A DNA stretch of 64,000 nt from Paracyclopina nana (GCA_019096065.1 JAGUCH010000003.1:4898001-4962000), one strand, 5' to 3'; shown: positions 12,586 through 25,437, counted from the stretch's first letter. Translations and numbers: made by a program. Notes: generated by a model from the sequence alone, not told the origin.

Positions 12586-13162
12586 TTTGATTTTCTAGAA
12601 ATCAGTCAGTAAGCTTTCGACCGTAGCTTTGGGAATTGTTTGTATTTTTGCGAGTCATTGAAACGAATGGTGGATCGAATATCTGACCAAGTCAAAGTCA
12701 ATGCAGAAAACTTAGACTAATGTACCGAAAAGAAGGAAATTTTTGAGTCGATTGACAAATTACATTCTGACAATGAAACTTTTCAGAAATTTCAAAAGTT
12801 TTATGCCCTATTTCAAGTTAGAATGACGCGCAAAGATTTAGATGGATAAGGAATTGTGAGTTTTGTTTTGAGACCCAAAAAAGTTTGCTCGCATTAAAAT
12901 TAAAATAGCTTTTTTAAGGCGAGTCTTCTTACCGGGTTGACGTAATTTTCTAGTTATTATTTTATTATCTCAAGACTTTTTAAATTATAACACCAACGAA
13001 AATGATATTGGATCGTAGAATCAAAAGCAGAAGGTAAGTTTTCTAGTATTTCTTGATAATGATTATTTGAACAATTTTTTTTAACCAGAAACGTACAACT
13101 CGAGCTTTGAATCGACGCATCATTAACTCTCCTTTTATTCGATTTAATTTTGTTTAGCAAAC
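12586..13162. promoter_or_regulatory. divergent promoter region between PSMD14 and NDUFB4
   Basis: 577 bp separate two housekeeping genes transcribed away from each other. I see no clear TATA box. The position suggests a bidirectional promoter; this is inference from layout only. Confidence 0.4.
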
Positions 13163-13787
13163 ATGGCCGACATTGAGAGAGGTACGACTTATAACTGTCA
13201 TAGCTATTTCATTCACGAAATTTATGATGCACCGATTACTGATTAAGTAGCTAAATGCAGCTTTCTGATTAATTAATCTTTATATCAGCGATACATGAAA
13301 TTTGTCAATGTAGAATTGACATCATTCAAATGTCAGCCTTCCTAATTCAGAAATAAATTTTTCTAGTTGGTGGCGGCACTCCTGCTCACGAAATCCGTCT
13401 TGAAGAGAAGAGACGGGTATTGAGGAGGGCTCTCAAACGAGAGTACATTCTGCAACGGTTTGATCCCAAGAATTTCGGAGAGAGTCAAGGGAAGCCCGTC
13501 TTTGACACTGCCTTTGCAAGGTACAATGCGTTGCACAGCTCGACCGACTTTTTGGTGAAAAGGAACGCTCGAAACTTTATGTTCTGGATAGGAACTTTCG
13601 TAATCCCAGTTGGTCTACTGACTAAGTACTTGATGGACAGAAGGGTAAGAGAAAAGTATTACTGCCTTTTAGAGTTGTGATGGAAGGATCGTTTTCCAAT
13701 TTTCAGGCATCGTTGGAGGCTGATATCAGAGCAGGCAAAGTTCCCATCGACTCTCCAAGAAGGAAGGTCCATTGGTTCGATTTCTAA
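13163..13787 (+). CDS. NDUFB4: NADH dehydrogenase (complex I) B15 subunit, NDUFB4-like
   Basis: Exons 13163-13181, 13367-13644 and 13707-13787 (introns 185 and 62 bp) give 125 residues. The central LRRALKREYILQRFDP matches the LREDLKREYLL..DP signature of NDUFB4. It is followed by one transmembrane helix (FMFWIGTFVIPVGLLTKYL) and a short charged tail, the layout of this accessory subunit of complex I in the mitochondrial inner membrane. AATAAA occurs at 13812-13817. The gene converges on GFM2, whose stop is only 90 bp away, and belongs to a small mitochondrial cluster with GFM2 and FXN. Confidence 0.8.
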
Positions 13788-13877
13788 GCTGAAGAGGTTA
13801 CATTCAGTCAGAATAAACATGCGCGAATTGTAGTGATAAAAAATAGTTCTCGCTCCCACGTACTCTAGGAACAACTT

Positions 13878-16137
13878 TTAGTTTATTTTGAAGCCAGTTA
13901 CGTCTTCGATTGCTTTGTTCTGATGAAGCAATTCCATTGGTTCATAGTGACTGAACTCCATGCCGAAAAAGGCCTTTCCAGAAGTGATAATTCGCAGTTG
14001 AGTAGAGTAACCTCTTAGCTCTGCAAGAGGAGCTTCAGCCGTCAACACTGTCATGGCTCTAATCTCCCTCTTGTCAATAATTTGCCCTCTTCTTTTTAAC
14101 AGATCGTTCAATATGCTAGCAACTACATCGTGTTCCGCATTTAGGGTCAATTTCATGACTGGCTCGAGGAGCCTGCAGTCTGATTTCTTCAGAACTGCTT
14201 TTATGGCTCCAGCCATCGCTGCTGATATCATTGATTCTGATGTTTCTCTACCAATAGTGACATTTCTAGCTTCAAACGAGGCACCTTTGACTGGGAAGCT
14301 GAGAAGGGGTCCGTTATGCGTTCCATTAACAAATCCTCTCTGAAGGGCTTTAACATGCCACGGTCGCAATTTCTCAACATCTTCAAATCTGACTGAATTA
14401 TTCACACCATCTTTTGATGGATGCACACGGAGTTCTAAGCTCACACGATGGGTTGATGATCCAACTTTCCTTTCAAAGTCGAAATCGATCGAGGCTTCCT
14501 TCGTAACAGTTTCTTTGTAAGCCACCATGATAGGACCAAGATCAGCATCAATTTTAAATTCTTTTCGAATTCTCTGGAGCAGTATTTCCAAATGAAGTTC
14601 TCCCATGCCTGATAGCAGAGTCTGTCCAGAGTCTCGGTCATCAAAGTTCACTCTCAAGCTGGGGTCTTCTCTCGCCAGTTTGATCAAGACTTGCTCTAGA
14701 GCTTTCTGTTTGCTCATACTAGGAGGCTCGATGCTACAGAAAAACACCGGGTCGGGAACTTCAACGCCAGCCAGTTTTAGCTCAGGGTGCTTCTTAGCAA
14801 ATGATTGGCTAGTGACAAGTGTATCGCCAGTGACAGTTTCTTTCAAGCCATTGACAACTACAATACTTCCATGCAATGCTTCGGTGACTTGAATATAATC
14901 GTTTGCATATGCCATGGATATGCGAGACACCTTTTCTGCCACATTTCTGAAAATTCAATGAAAATGTTCACCATAAAATAGCTAGGAAAAATTATGCTAT
15001 CTCACTGAGTAATGTTGAACAAGGAATCGCCCTCTTTCAATTTGCCACTATAAACTCTAAGGTAGGTCAGTACACCTTTGACTGGGTGATGCACAATCTT
15101 GAATGCAACAGCACAAAGGTCCTGATCGATGTTCAGTTTGCTTAAAAACGAGTGGTTCACCTCCCCTGGGTTGGGCAAATATTTTACCATTGCATCCATT
15201 AAAGACTGAACACCGATGTTCTTGTATGCACTCCCACATAGTGTTACGAGACCATGGTACCCAGACACAGCCTTTTTGAGCGCATTTTCTATTATTACTG
15301 AATCAATATTGTTACTGTCAGTGGCGATGACAATGCTTGCAACATCGTCATCAATTTCACTCAACTTTTCTACTAGACTATCCCTTGCTTTCAAGGCATC
15401 ATCATACATGGCATGATTTCGTTCCAATGCTGACCGTAGAATCTCGCCGTCAGTAAACCTAAGCTCTTCCAAATTAATGATATCAATGATTCCATTTTGA
15501 TCAAGATTTGGCAGTTGAACGAGGAAAACTTCCAGACCCAATTTAGCTCTCATAGAAGCAATAGTCATATCCAGGTCGGAATTGGGCTTGTCAAGCTTAT
15601 TGATGAAAGCAATGCACGGAACCCGATTTCGTTGGGCTTGCCTCCAAACTGTCATGGTTTGCGCTTCCACGCCAGCAGAGCCATCAAGTAACACCACCCC
15701 TCCATCCAGAACACGAAGAGCTCTCTCAACTTCGATTGTAAAGTCAACGTGACCCGGGGTGTCAATCAGATTAATGTTGTGACTTTTCCATGGAAAGCTG
15801 ATTGCAGCAGACGCGATGGTTATGCCTCTTTCTTTTTCTTGCTCCATGAAATCCATCACAGTATTTCCTTCGTGCACTTCACCCAAATTCTGGAGAGAGA
15901 GAAAAAAAAAACATCTTGCGCAACAGTAACCACGCGACAAAACTGACCGCTTACCTTTATGTACCCTGTATAGTACAACATTCGTTCAGTCAAAGTCGTC
16001 TTTCCGGCATCAATATGGGCAATGATTCCCACATTTCGTGTTTTTTCAGATGCCGAACATTTTGAGAAACTACGATAGATTGGTAAGCAGCGCTTGCTTA
16101 ATCTGCTCCCCCAAGGAAGCAGTCTGTGAATCCACAT
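13878..16137 (-). CDS. GFM2: mitochondrial ribosome-recycling GTPase EF-G2 (GFM2)
   Basis: Exons 16137-15955, 15889-15006 and 14946-13878 (introns 65 and 59 bp) encode 711 residues. The first ~30 residues are Arg-rich and lack acidic side chains until Glu31, as in a mitochondrial presequence. GTPase motifs follow in order: AHIDAGKTT (about 40-48), RGITI, DTPGH, NKLD. The EF-G domain II-V region continues to the end ([25 protein letters not shown]). The sequence after G1 ([20 protein letters not shown]) resembles GFM2 rather than GFM1, so recycling of mitochondrial ribosomes is the likely role. The start codon lies inside the last exon of FXN, with a 40-bp overlap in another frame. Confidence 0.92.
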
Positions 16138-16586
16138 TTTTCCAAGCCCAATATATCTTTTCCAATTTCTTGGTCAAGCAATTCATGCAGCTTTTGCCCC
16201 GTATGTTTGTAAACCCAGCAGGAGCCCTGTAAATCGAATCTTTGCGGCCCAGATTTTGGTGAGCTCAACCAGATTTGCTTGTTAGGTGACTGCTTGTTTA
16301 TCACGTACGTTCCGAAAGGTTTTGGCAAAGTTAAGGTTAGCACTCCAGCAGATAAAGTGACATCGGCTTCTGACAGCTTTGGATGCTCATCGATAATTGC
16401 CTCTAGGTGTTCGCAAAGAGATTCCAATGTTTCGTCACAGGCAGTCTCAAAAGGAACGACTCCAGATAAAAATCTCCTCTGATAGTTGCAAGTTGATACG
16501 TTGATAGGGGCAAGTCTCGTGAAGGGAGCACGACTCACAATTTTGCGACCATGAGTCAAGGCAGGCACAAGTAATCTTCTCAGCAT
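16098..16586 (-). CDS. FXN: frataxin
   Basis: Single exon, 162 residues. An Arg-rich N-terminus serves as mitochondrial targeting sequence. The frataxin fold follows: an acidic first helix ([20 protein letters not shown]), [19 protein letters not shown], then [17 protein letters not shown] and [14 protein letters not shown]. Frataxin activates the iron-sulfur cluster assembly complex in the mitochondrial matrix. The acidic ridge and the IWLSSP.SGP.R signature are intact. The stop codon (16098-16100) falls 40 bp inside GFM2. A dimeric MITE begins 33 bp upstream of the ATG, so the promoter and 5' leader abut or include transposon sequence. Confidence 0.95.
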   Translation of the reverse strand: MLRRLLVPALTHGRKIVSRAPFTRLAPINVSTCNYQRRFLSGVVPFETACDETLESLCEHLEAIIDEHPKLSEADVTLSAGVLTLTLPKPFGTYVINKQSPNKQIWLSSPKSGPQRFDLQGSCWVYKHTGQKLHELLDQEIGKDILGLEKCGFTDCFLGGAD

Positions 16587-16619
16587 GGCTGATTCTTGAA
16601 GTTTTGAGACATGACACTA

Positions 16620-17068
16620 GGGTCCTTTCCATGTGCTCACTTTTGGTTTTGAGGTACAAAAAAATGTACCACGCAAAACCGTTTTAGCGAGACCGTTTTT
16701 AATGTTTATTTACGTTTTTGTTTACTTTTTGCGTACTGACTGTTTACTTTTTTTGCTACTTGACCAAGACCAATTTTTTTGTACCATCAAAAACCGTTTT
16801 TGATATATGTTTTTTGTACAAGCACATGGAAAGGTCCTAGGTCCTTTCCATGTGCTCACTTTTGGTTTTGAGGTACAAAAAAATGTACCACGCAAAACCG
16901 TTTTTGCAAGACCGTTTTCATTGTTTATTTACGTTTTTGTTTACTTTTTACGTACTGGATGTTTACTTATTTGTTTACTTCTTTTGCGATTTGCCAAAGA
17001 CCATTTTTTTTGTACCATCAAAAACCGTTTTACAGTTTTATTTTTTGAACAAGCACATGGAAAGGTCC
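16620..17068. mobile_element. tandem pair of TA-flanked MITEs upstream of FXN
   Basis: Two ~220-bp copies (about 16620-16837 and 16840-17068) each begin ggtcctttccatgtgct and end with the exact inverse agcacatggaaaggtcc. TA dinucleotides sit before, between and after them (16618, 16838, 17069). The interiors share gttttgaggtacaaaaaaat and tttatttacgtttttgttta blocks. This is a Tc1/mariner-type non-autonomous element that inserted into, or next to, its own copy. The remaining 17,069-17,751 shows no gene. Confidence 0.65.
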
Positions 17069-17751
17069 TAAGAAGTGAGTTTCACTACACCGAAAATTAC
17101 GTCAACGATTACACGAAAAACTTAAGCGACGGCAAAATTGTAAATATGATGGATCGAATGTGTAGCTCACAAGCATTCTCATCGCTGAAACGAGCTAACA
17201 TAAGCTAGGTAACTTGGAAATTTTAGCTCTGATTGAAGTTTCGAGTTTATAGGTAGCTTATGCCAAAAAAGCACCACAGGAAAGCCCCCAAATTAGCAAA
17301 GGCCGCTCCCTCTCTTATAATCAAGTTGAGACTAAGGCTAAGGCTCGGTTCACCTCCAAAATTACTCTTGTCCTTGCCAATTTTAGGAGGGATGACGCAA
17401 CTTTTTGACATTTTTCGTTTAAAATTGTTCTATTTTATTAAGGTTAATACAAATTATCCGGCAAAAAACCGTTCAGCATACTCTGTTTAGTAAAGTTATG
17501 CCATGATTTGTTGGTGAACCAGGGCATAATTAACTATATTGGGACTACTTATATGTAATATTAAACTATTTTAAGGCCCTTCATCCATGAGGCCAAATTT
17601 CTAATTATACTTGTTTCTCGTTGAATGAAACTGATGAGAAGGTCTGTTTAAGCCTTCAATTGTTCCCATGATAATCCAATTCATTTCCGTCTTGTTTTAA
17701 GAGTGTATTTAGACAAAAGAAATAAAAATAAGGCATCATCACAGACATATT

Positions 17752-20700
17752 CTATTGATTAGAAGTGTCACCCTCTTCTTGCAGAACTTGTCTTAAAATG
17801 GAGGAGGATGACCTGCCCACAGAAAAGGTGGGTAAGGTCGCAGGCCCTGAACTTGTGGCAGCAAATAGCAGAGGGCTTCCACTTGCGCTCCTCTCATTGT
17901 TGGATGCTGAAAATCCCGGATTGACAACTCCCAGAGTGGGCATGACAGACGAGGGAGTGGACCTCCCGCTTGAAGGTGTGTTGCTCTGCTGAGAATTTGG
18001 TAGAGTGGATTCTAAGGATCTTTGCGGAAGCAACATTGGGGTCTTGGGTGTGGATTCAGTTTGCAGGAAGGCTACAAATGCCTGAGCTAAGCTCAAATCT
18101 AGCCCCGTTGCCTCGTGAACTTCTGCAGACGAAGTTCTCCTATGCTGAGGATGAGTTGGAGAGCTAAAGAATGAGCTCAACCATCCCGATGACTGCTGGG
18201 CATCCAGGCCAGTTTGTTCCCTTTCATCTTGGTTGAAATCTAAAACAGTGGCAATGATCTTGAGGACTTCTTTTTTCTTGGAAGCATCAGCATTCACGTA
18301 ACCCACAACCAAGTTCTTGACCAAGTACTTGTCCACCTTGACTGTGGTATTGGCATTGGCCTCTTTCAGCTCATTTTGGGCCTTCCTTAGCAAATCCTCT
18401 CTGAGCTTAACCTCATGTTTGAGCATTGCTACTGCGTGGGTTTTCTTCTCGAGCTGCTCACTAAGTCTACTGGCAGCAGCTAAGCCTTCATTGGCATTAG
18501 CAACTTTTTGCTTCAATTCGTCAATTTCGTCCATAAGTTCATCTTGCTTTTTCTTTTCTTCCAGAATTCTGTCGTGAAAGTCTTTTTCGGCCCACTTGAT
18601 CTCGTTATCCTTCTGCGCCTGAAAGCTTTCCAATGCTTGATTCAAATTAGCCATGGCTTTAGATTGGAGAGTGTATTCGTGCGAGATCCTTCCCATTTTC
18701 TCTGTAAGTTGGTCTCTTTCTCTTGTTAAGTCAGACACTTGCGTTTCCAGCTTTTGTAGGTGGACTGAGGCCACCCTATTGGTGTTACTTTGCTGGGTGC
18801 TTGAAAGCCGAAGAGCTTCTTCTGTGACCTGTAAAATAAGGTTAGTATTATGCTGATTTAATTATGCGCAGTGAAAGTTATAACATACCTGAATTTTCTT
18901 GCGAAGCTCTCGTTCTCTCTCCTCAGCCTCAAGGGCTTCTTGAGTGTAGCCCTCTTCGACCTCCACCAGATGTTGCTTTAGTCGAACCAATTCGTGCTCA
19001 AGCTTCTTTTTCTTGTCAATCACGTTGTTCACCTCGTGTCGAAGCTCAGTCAGTTGGCGATCTTTATCATTGACTGACAGTTGACTTTCATCCCTTTCTC
19101 GCATCAATTTTGTGATGTTGCTTTGAAGCTCTTGAATGGCTACAGAAAAAGACTTAGACTACAAAACGATTTCCTAATTATAAGTGTACCTGCAATGTTG
19201 AGCATCCTTTCTTGCTGATGATTTTCAGAAGTTGAACTCTTTTCCTCAAGCATTTCCTTGAGCTGGTCTAAATTCCTCTGAGCCATCGCTAAATCGTGCT
19301 TTTTCTCTTCCAATTCTACCTTGAGCCGATCAGTGACTGAGTTTAACTCCGATACATATTGGGCCTTGGCTTTCATTTCGTCCTGACTTTGTTCCAGCTC
19401 CAATTTTGTATCCTGCAACTGCTTTTCAGAGGCTGCCAAATGATGCTCCAAAGAGTCTGATTTCCTCTTCAAATTCCTTAGCTCCTCCTCGTGACTTGCA
19501 ATGACGTTCCCTTGGTCAAGCTTCTCTTTGAGAATGGCCTCTTTTTCCTTGGTCAATTGTTCCAAAAGTAGCTTCAATTCTTGCTCTTGGCCCTCGAAGG
19601 TCTCAGAAGTGGAGTGATACCTCCTTCTTGACTGCCTGTTAAATGCCAACGACGCATCTTGCATTTCTACTTTGACTTGGGCAAGACTCAGCTTTTTCTC
19701 CAACTCTCCTATTTTGGACTTTAAAATTATGATTTCATTGCTATTGTCCATGACAGATTTCTCAGTGATGGCACTCTGGCTCAATTTGGCATCGTTGTTT
19801 TGAATGAGGTCCACAAGGCTTTGGTTTCGGTGCTTCAGACTCTCAATTTCTAGGTCCTTGTCCCGGATGACGGTGGATAATTTTTGGATAGCTTCTTGCG
19901 ACATAGAATCTTTATCGTGTCTTTCTTTCATGTCAGCTATGCTTTGCAGAAGACGAGAATTTTCGGCTTTCAGATGGTTGCTTTCTCTTGTCTTCTCTTG
20001 GAGCACCCCAATGATGTTATTTTTCTCAGTGTCCTTTTGCTTCAAAGTAGCTTCTTGCTCTTCTTTCACTCTCTTGAGACGTTCAATGTCTTCAAGCTCA
20101 GATACATATTTGCTCATTTCTTCTCTGTGGTCCTTTTCAATCAAAATCAATTTTGCTTCCAAAGCTTCCCTTTCACTTTTCACTCGTTCAAGATGCTCTT
20201 GGAGCTCTTCTACTCTCGAATCGGACTCGTCTTGCTCTTTTTCCTCGTCGGCCAGAATCTCCTTCATGTTCACAGTTTGGAAGTCCTTGATAATCATATC
20301 TTTATCACTGATTACATCCTTGAGCTCTCTACTCGTCGTTTTCTCCCTAGAAAGAGCCATTTCGAGGTCAGATACTTTTTGCACCAACTCAAGCCGTTCT
20401 TGATCTCTTCTTTCAAATTCTTCAATCTTCCCTTTGGCTGCATCCAAGGCTTTCTCTTGTTTTTCAGCCTGCTCTTTCAGGTCAGTAATCTGTTCCTCGT
20501 AGACTGTCTTCCATTTTTCCAAGTTCTCACTCTTGGACTGCAGGACTTCAAGGTCCTGCAAATATTGCTGGTACTCTTCCAATAGACCTTCGTACTGCAG
20601 CTTGTAAACATCAGTTTCAGATTTCATTTCATTGAAAGACTCATCTTTTGACTGCAACTTTGTTTTCAGCTCATCAAGCTCGTGTTGCTGCTTGTCCAGA

Positions 20701-22859
20701 ACTTCGCGATATTCGTTGGCCTTTGATTCGGCCTCCTTGAGGCTCTCCAGCTTTTCTTGGAGGCCGGTTAGATTTTCTTCATGCTCCGCAGATTTGCGAC
20801 CAAACTCGGCCAAAATATCATCGACTGAGGCCTTTGCTTCCAATGCGTGGGCCAGTTTTTTCTGGAGCTCGTCATTGTGATTCGTTTGCAACTTAAGGGA
20901 TTCCTCCAAGTATCCCAAATTAGCTTGCATTAGCACAACCTGCTCTTTGAATTCATCTGCGACTTGAGCACTGGCTTCATTATGATGGACAAGCAGTTCA
21001 TTCTTTTCTCTGAGGCAACTAATGAGCTTATCCATTTGCAAAATTTCCTCAGCTTGAACGGAATTTTTGCTCTCTAGATCCTCTATTGACTCTCTTAAGT
21101 AAGCAATTTCTGACTCAGAGGAAGTTGCCTTTTCATCAATTTCACTTTTCAGCTTTTGCAATTTTTTTTCGTGGCTTTCATTTGACTCTTTCAGCTTCTC
21201 TTTCAGCTCACAATTCTCACTCGAAAGAATTTCATGTTCTGCTTTAATTTGCTTTTCTTCAATTGAATGACCCTCATTAAGTTCTCCGTTTCTCGATTTT
21301 CTTTGTAGCTCCGAAACCAATTTGAGCAATTTGTGTCCTCGCTCAACCACGTCAGTTTCTGAACTAAGACTTCCAGGGTTAGCTGCTTCGTCAAAGGATT
21401 GCCATAAGTTGTTGACAACAGTCAATAAAGCACTATATGTTCGATCACTACGTAGAGTTTCTGATGAATGGTTTACCTCTTTTAGTTTGTTTTCAAGTGA
21501 AATCAACTCTCGTTTTAAGTTTGTTCTATCACTTTCACTCTCTTCTGAGGCTCGAATTAAGTCAGTGACTTTGAGATGGCACTCATTTTTCTCATTTTCA
21601 GATGCCACTAACTCATCTTTTAATGCCTCAACCTCGCGTTCCTTCTCCAGTTGAAGCTTGGTGCAATAGCCGACCAAAAATTCAACTTTGCCTTTAAGTT
21701 CAAGGCTTTGGTAGTTTTCTTCTTGATTAAATAATATAGCAGCACTCTCTAATACCTCAGAGAACAATGAGAAATAATTCTTAAGTTTAGCGTTTTCTTC
21801 TTTAATTGAGACTAGCTCTTCGCTGCTTTCTTCTTGGCTTGAGGGGGCTTGACAGGATTTCAATTGATTTTCCAAGTTGGCAATAGCTGAAGACAATTGC
21901 TCATTTGAAACTTCAAGCTCCTTATTCTTCTTTATGAGCTGGTTGCGTTCATTGGTCAATCGAGAAAGATCTTCCTTGAGCAAGTTGATTTCATGCTCTT
22001 TCTCCTTGAACAATGCCAAATCTGCTACCAAGGATTCCACTTTTTCTTTTAGCTCTGAGCACTCGTTTTCCAACAGAATTTTATCGCTTCGTAGCTCCTC
22101 AATAACACCGACATGATCATTTTGACCGCTGTCAGCTAGGGCCTGAGTTTCACCTAACTGTTTGCATACTTGGGACACCTCTTCTTCCAACTCCGAGAGC
22201 TTTGCTTTCAGCGTAGAATTTTCAGAATTTACATCATTCAATTGCTGAAGTTTGACTTGAAATTGTTCTTGCCCATTCGCAACAATTTTCTCACTCACTT
22301 TAAGCTTCTCCTCCAGTTGTTGAACTTTTTGACAAAGTTCAGTATTGTTCTCCTGCAAAGTTGCCGATTTCTCTTCGCAAAGGTTTAACTTCTCCTCGAG
22401 GTCAGCAATTTTAACAAGATCGGGATGACTGCTACTCTGCAGGGCAATGTTTTTCACCTTTTCATCGTTTAACAGTTTGTTCAGCTCACGAAATTGATCG
22501 TCTGGAGCAGCCACTTGCTTGGACAAATACTCAATCTCCTCTTCCTTATCCCTCAGCAAGTCTTTGAACTGATTTTGTTCACGGTCTTTCTGCTCATTTT
22601 GTAATCTGAGGGACTCATTTTTCTCTTTTAACAAGTCGAGCTGCTTCTTTTGATCATCACAACTTTGCCTGACATCACGTAACCGATCAACAGCCAGTAA
22701 AAGTCGGGTTCCGGCATCCCTGCCAGATTCTTCATCGAGGAGATCATTGTCAGTGTTATCTTCTTCGAATTCCTCTAAAACGTCCTTGATGGAATTAGCG
22801 ACTTGGTCCTTCAAAGAGCTCAATGAAGTCTTCAATCCACCCGCGAGCCATGAATTCAT
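17752..22859 (-). CDS. TRIP11: golgin GMAP-210 / TRIP11
   Basis: Exons 22859-19190, 19139-18889 and 18828-17752 (introns 50 and 60 bp) give 1,665 residues. The N-terminus (MNSWLAGGLKTSLSSLKDQVANSI) fits the curvature-sensing ALPS-like helix of GMAP-210: small, polar, Ser/Gly/Leu-rich. About 1,300 residues of almost unbroken heptad coiled coil follow. Near the C-terminus, VDKYLVKNLVVGYVNADASK and KIIATVLDF match the GRAB (GRIP-related Arf1-binding) domain. The Ser/Pro-rich tail is disordered. The protein should tether vesicles at the cis-Golgi through Arf1. Human GMAP-210 is 1,979 residues, so this one is somewhat shorter. Confidence 0.9.
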
Positions 22860-24089
22860 GCTATGACCTTATTTTTTTTTCTTCAGAAAACATTGGATGA
22901 AAATTCTGTCAAATCGTCGAAATCGAACACGTCACTGGCCATGTAGGTGAACCTGTGCGTTAGCAAGAAAATGATGTGGTGTTAACATAGCTTCTCTTTT
23001 TGTATGAAGTTCAACTTTGATGAAATGGCGCGTTATATAGAAAAGGAATATCTTAAAACTGCTCCATTTTTCTTACGTAGGGCGATATGAAAAAGTCACT
23101 CACGAAACCTTTCCCAACAAATCAAAAATTGTCCTTTAATAAGTTACGAAAGCCTTCGTTTAGGGGCTTTTTCGCATCATTTATTTAATGTGAATAAGAA
23201 CGGCCACATAGTTTAGTCTTCGGCTATGAAACGAGATCATGTGGTGTCAGTGTTATCGATACGCTAATTGAGTGTATCACTACTCAAAGCATTTCAGACT
23301 TTTGACGTTAAGAGCTTCATTCTTGGTATACTTTGCGTTACCAAGAGGAAAATGCGAAGGGTAAGCCATTATCTCCATTCTATCTTCCTTAAACGAGCTT
23401 GAAAGCGGAATTGGTAATCAAAAAGCTCATAAAGCAATGCAAATGTGAATAAGTCTTTGTTACAGCTGTTTCTGAACATCGGCCGAGAGTGCGAATAGGT
23501 CTTTTCCTTTGCTATTTAAGCAATGTAAATGTTGTGCATTTATCCGTAGAAATCTGACATTTGTAGGCTAGTGAGCACGCTTGGGTTACCATTTGAAAAA
23601 TTGCTTAACATCGACCAGAAGTTGTGACAACTAAATGAACCTTCAGTATACTCATGTGGTGTTTTTTTAAAAAACATTTGCGAGTAAGCATATCGTCAAT
23701 TATAACATTTAGAATTGAATTTCTAAAAATAAAGCAAGTATGGAAACGAGGATGTTTCTTTTAAAATGAATTAAAAGGCTTTCATCGATATTGCCTTGTA
23801 GTAGCTTTCCAAAAGAGTTTGCTCGTGCTGTGGCTATTGCACGTGCACGTGATGGAAGTTGGCAGAGGATTACTTCGATATGCAATACGAGACGTTGTCA
23901 TAAGTTTCAGGTGTTAGCATTACTTAACTTTTTTATCCAATTTATCGGTGCTCTATCGTATTATTTGACTTATTGATACTCAATATGCAGCAGGTGTCCA
24001 GTTCGCCTTCCACAGTAGCCATGACAAGATCCACTATCTGGGGGATCTTTCTTAAAAAATATTATCCTCTTTAGATCTTAGACCGTTCA
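22860..24089. other. intergenic region between TRIP11 and the CIPC-like gene
   Basis: 1.2 kb between two divergent genes. It holds both 5' regions. I see no repeat, RNA gene or coding exon in it. Confidence 0.4.
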
Positions 24090-25018
24090 ATGGCGGAGTC
24101 GAGTCGGACCAGCAATCAAGAAATTGCGGAGCAAGTCAAGGAAATCTACAAGTGCATAACGAAAGTAAGCCAACACACTAATTAATGACGACATGGCGCT
24201 GATAATTGGCTTTCATTCTGCGAATAGAGTTCAACCAGAGATACGGAGTATTTGGCAAAAGCTTGCAAAAAGTTGCGGAACAAATCAGAAGCTGGGTATG
24301 GAGCGCTCGTGAGGTTATTGCACAAAGAGGGCCTTTTAAACATCCTTGTCGATATCAATAACTACAATGACCTGCAAAGACTATGCAATGGTGGCAATCC
24401 GAGCAGCGTTCAAGACGAATCTGAACTATCATCACAGCCCACCTCCTCATTTGAGCGTTCAACGTCTAGCTGTCAGCTCCAGCTTAGCAAAAATGCGCCT
24501 TCGTCAATGCACCATGTCAATAATGCTCTAACTTCCAAATCGGACAAGGTAGTTTACAAATTTCCCTTGATACGGGCAACCTCATGATCATACCTTTGCA
24601 GGGTCAGTCGAAGAGTGAAAAGTATGAGAGAACCAAAGATTTCCTCTCCAAGTCTGGTTTGTTGGGTATAACCAATAAGACTGCTGAGCTGCTTAAGCTC
24701 AACAAAGAGCTTCAAAAAGAAATTGATGGCTTGAAGCAGCAAACCGAGTCATTTGTGCAGAGCGTTCTGGCCAACCCAGAAAACCAGGGACTATTGAGAA
24801 AACCAAATGTCACTTATGCAGGTTCTCGGGCAATTTTTGAATCTCCGCAAATCGTGATGGCTCCAGCCGACTCAACGGACTTTGCCAGCTTTATGTCTTC
24901 TGGATTTTACGATTTAGAACTACCCAGTGTCATTCTAGCTCCAATGATGGACTCTAACGAGCAAACAGTGTCATTGGAGGAAAGTTCCCCACCCAGAAAA
25001 AGGCCTAAAATCTGCTAA
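24090..25018 (+). CDS. CIPC-like protein (CLOCK-interacting pacemaker family, tentative)
   Basis: Exons 24090-24164, 24228-24548 and 24602-25018 (introns 63 and 53 bp) encode 270 residues. The middle is Ser-rich. The segment KYERTKDFLSKSGLLGITNK then a long helix (ELLKLNKELQKEIDGLKQQT) resembles the conserved C-terminal block of CIPC, which binds CLOCK and represses circadian transcription in vertebrates. The C-terminus is basic (SPPRKRPKIC), a possible nuclear localisation signal. The family assignment rests on one block recalled from memory. All three exons keep frame, so the gene itself is well supported. Confidence 0.6.
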
Positions 25019-25437
25019 TGTCGCTCAACTGTGCTGTTAATATAACTTATTAAAAAAAACCGCCTGAGAAACCATCAATGTATCTAGTTGAATTGAAAGC
25101 TGTTGCAATTATTTTATTATTCATAGTAAAAGGCTTCAACGGCATTTTCCAACAATGGCTTGATGGAAGGGTGTGCATACTCCTACCGAAAATGACATTT
25201 AAAAGGGAAAAGGAATTTACTCAATGGAATATGCAAATTACCCTTATGTATCGCATGTTGAGGCTTTTCATACATTTAAGGGCTTCAAGGAAATTCTCCC
25301 ATGCAGTATTCCCGTAATTAGATACGCATTTCGTACCCATCATTTCATGCTGGGCCGCATCCATGCAAGACTTTCCCTTCCTAAATTGCGATGGCTTGCG
25401 ACAATTAAAGAGTACATTTGGTAATTAAGGTTACGAG
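25019..25437. other. intergenic, convergent 3' ends
   Basis: 420 bp between two convergent genes, AT-rich. I see no feature except short A/T runs. Confidence 0.35.

Noticed and set aside
19804..20585. Open frames of ~200-233 codons opposite the TRIP11 gene
   Set aside because: Antisense shadows of a long coiled-coil coding exon, with Ser/Phe-rich low-complexity content.
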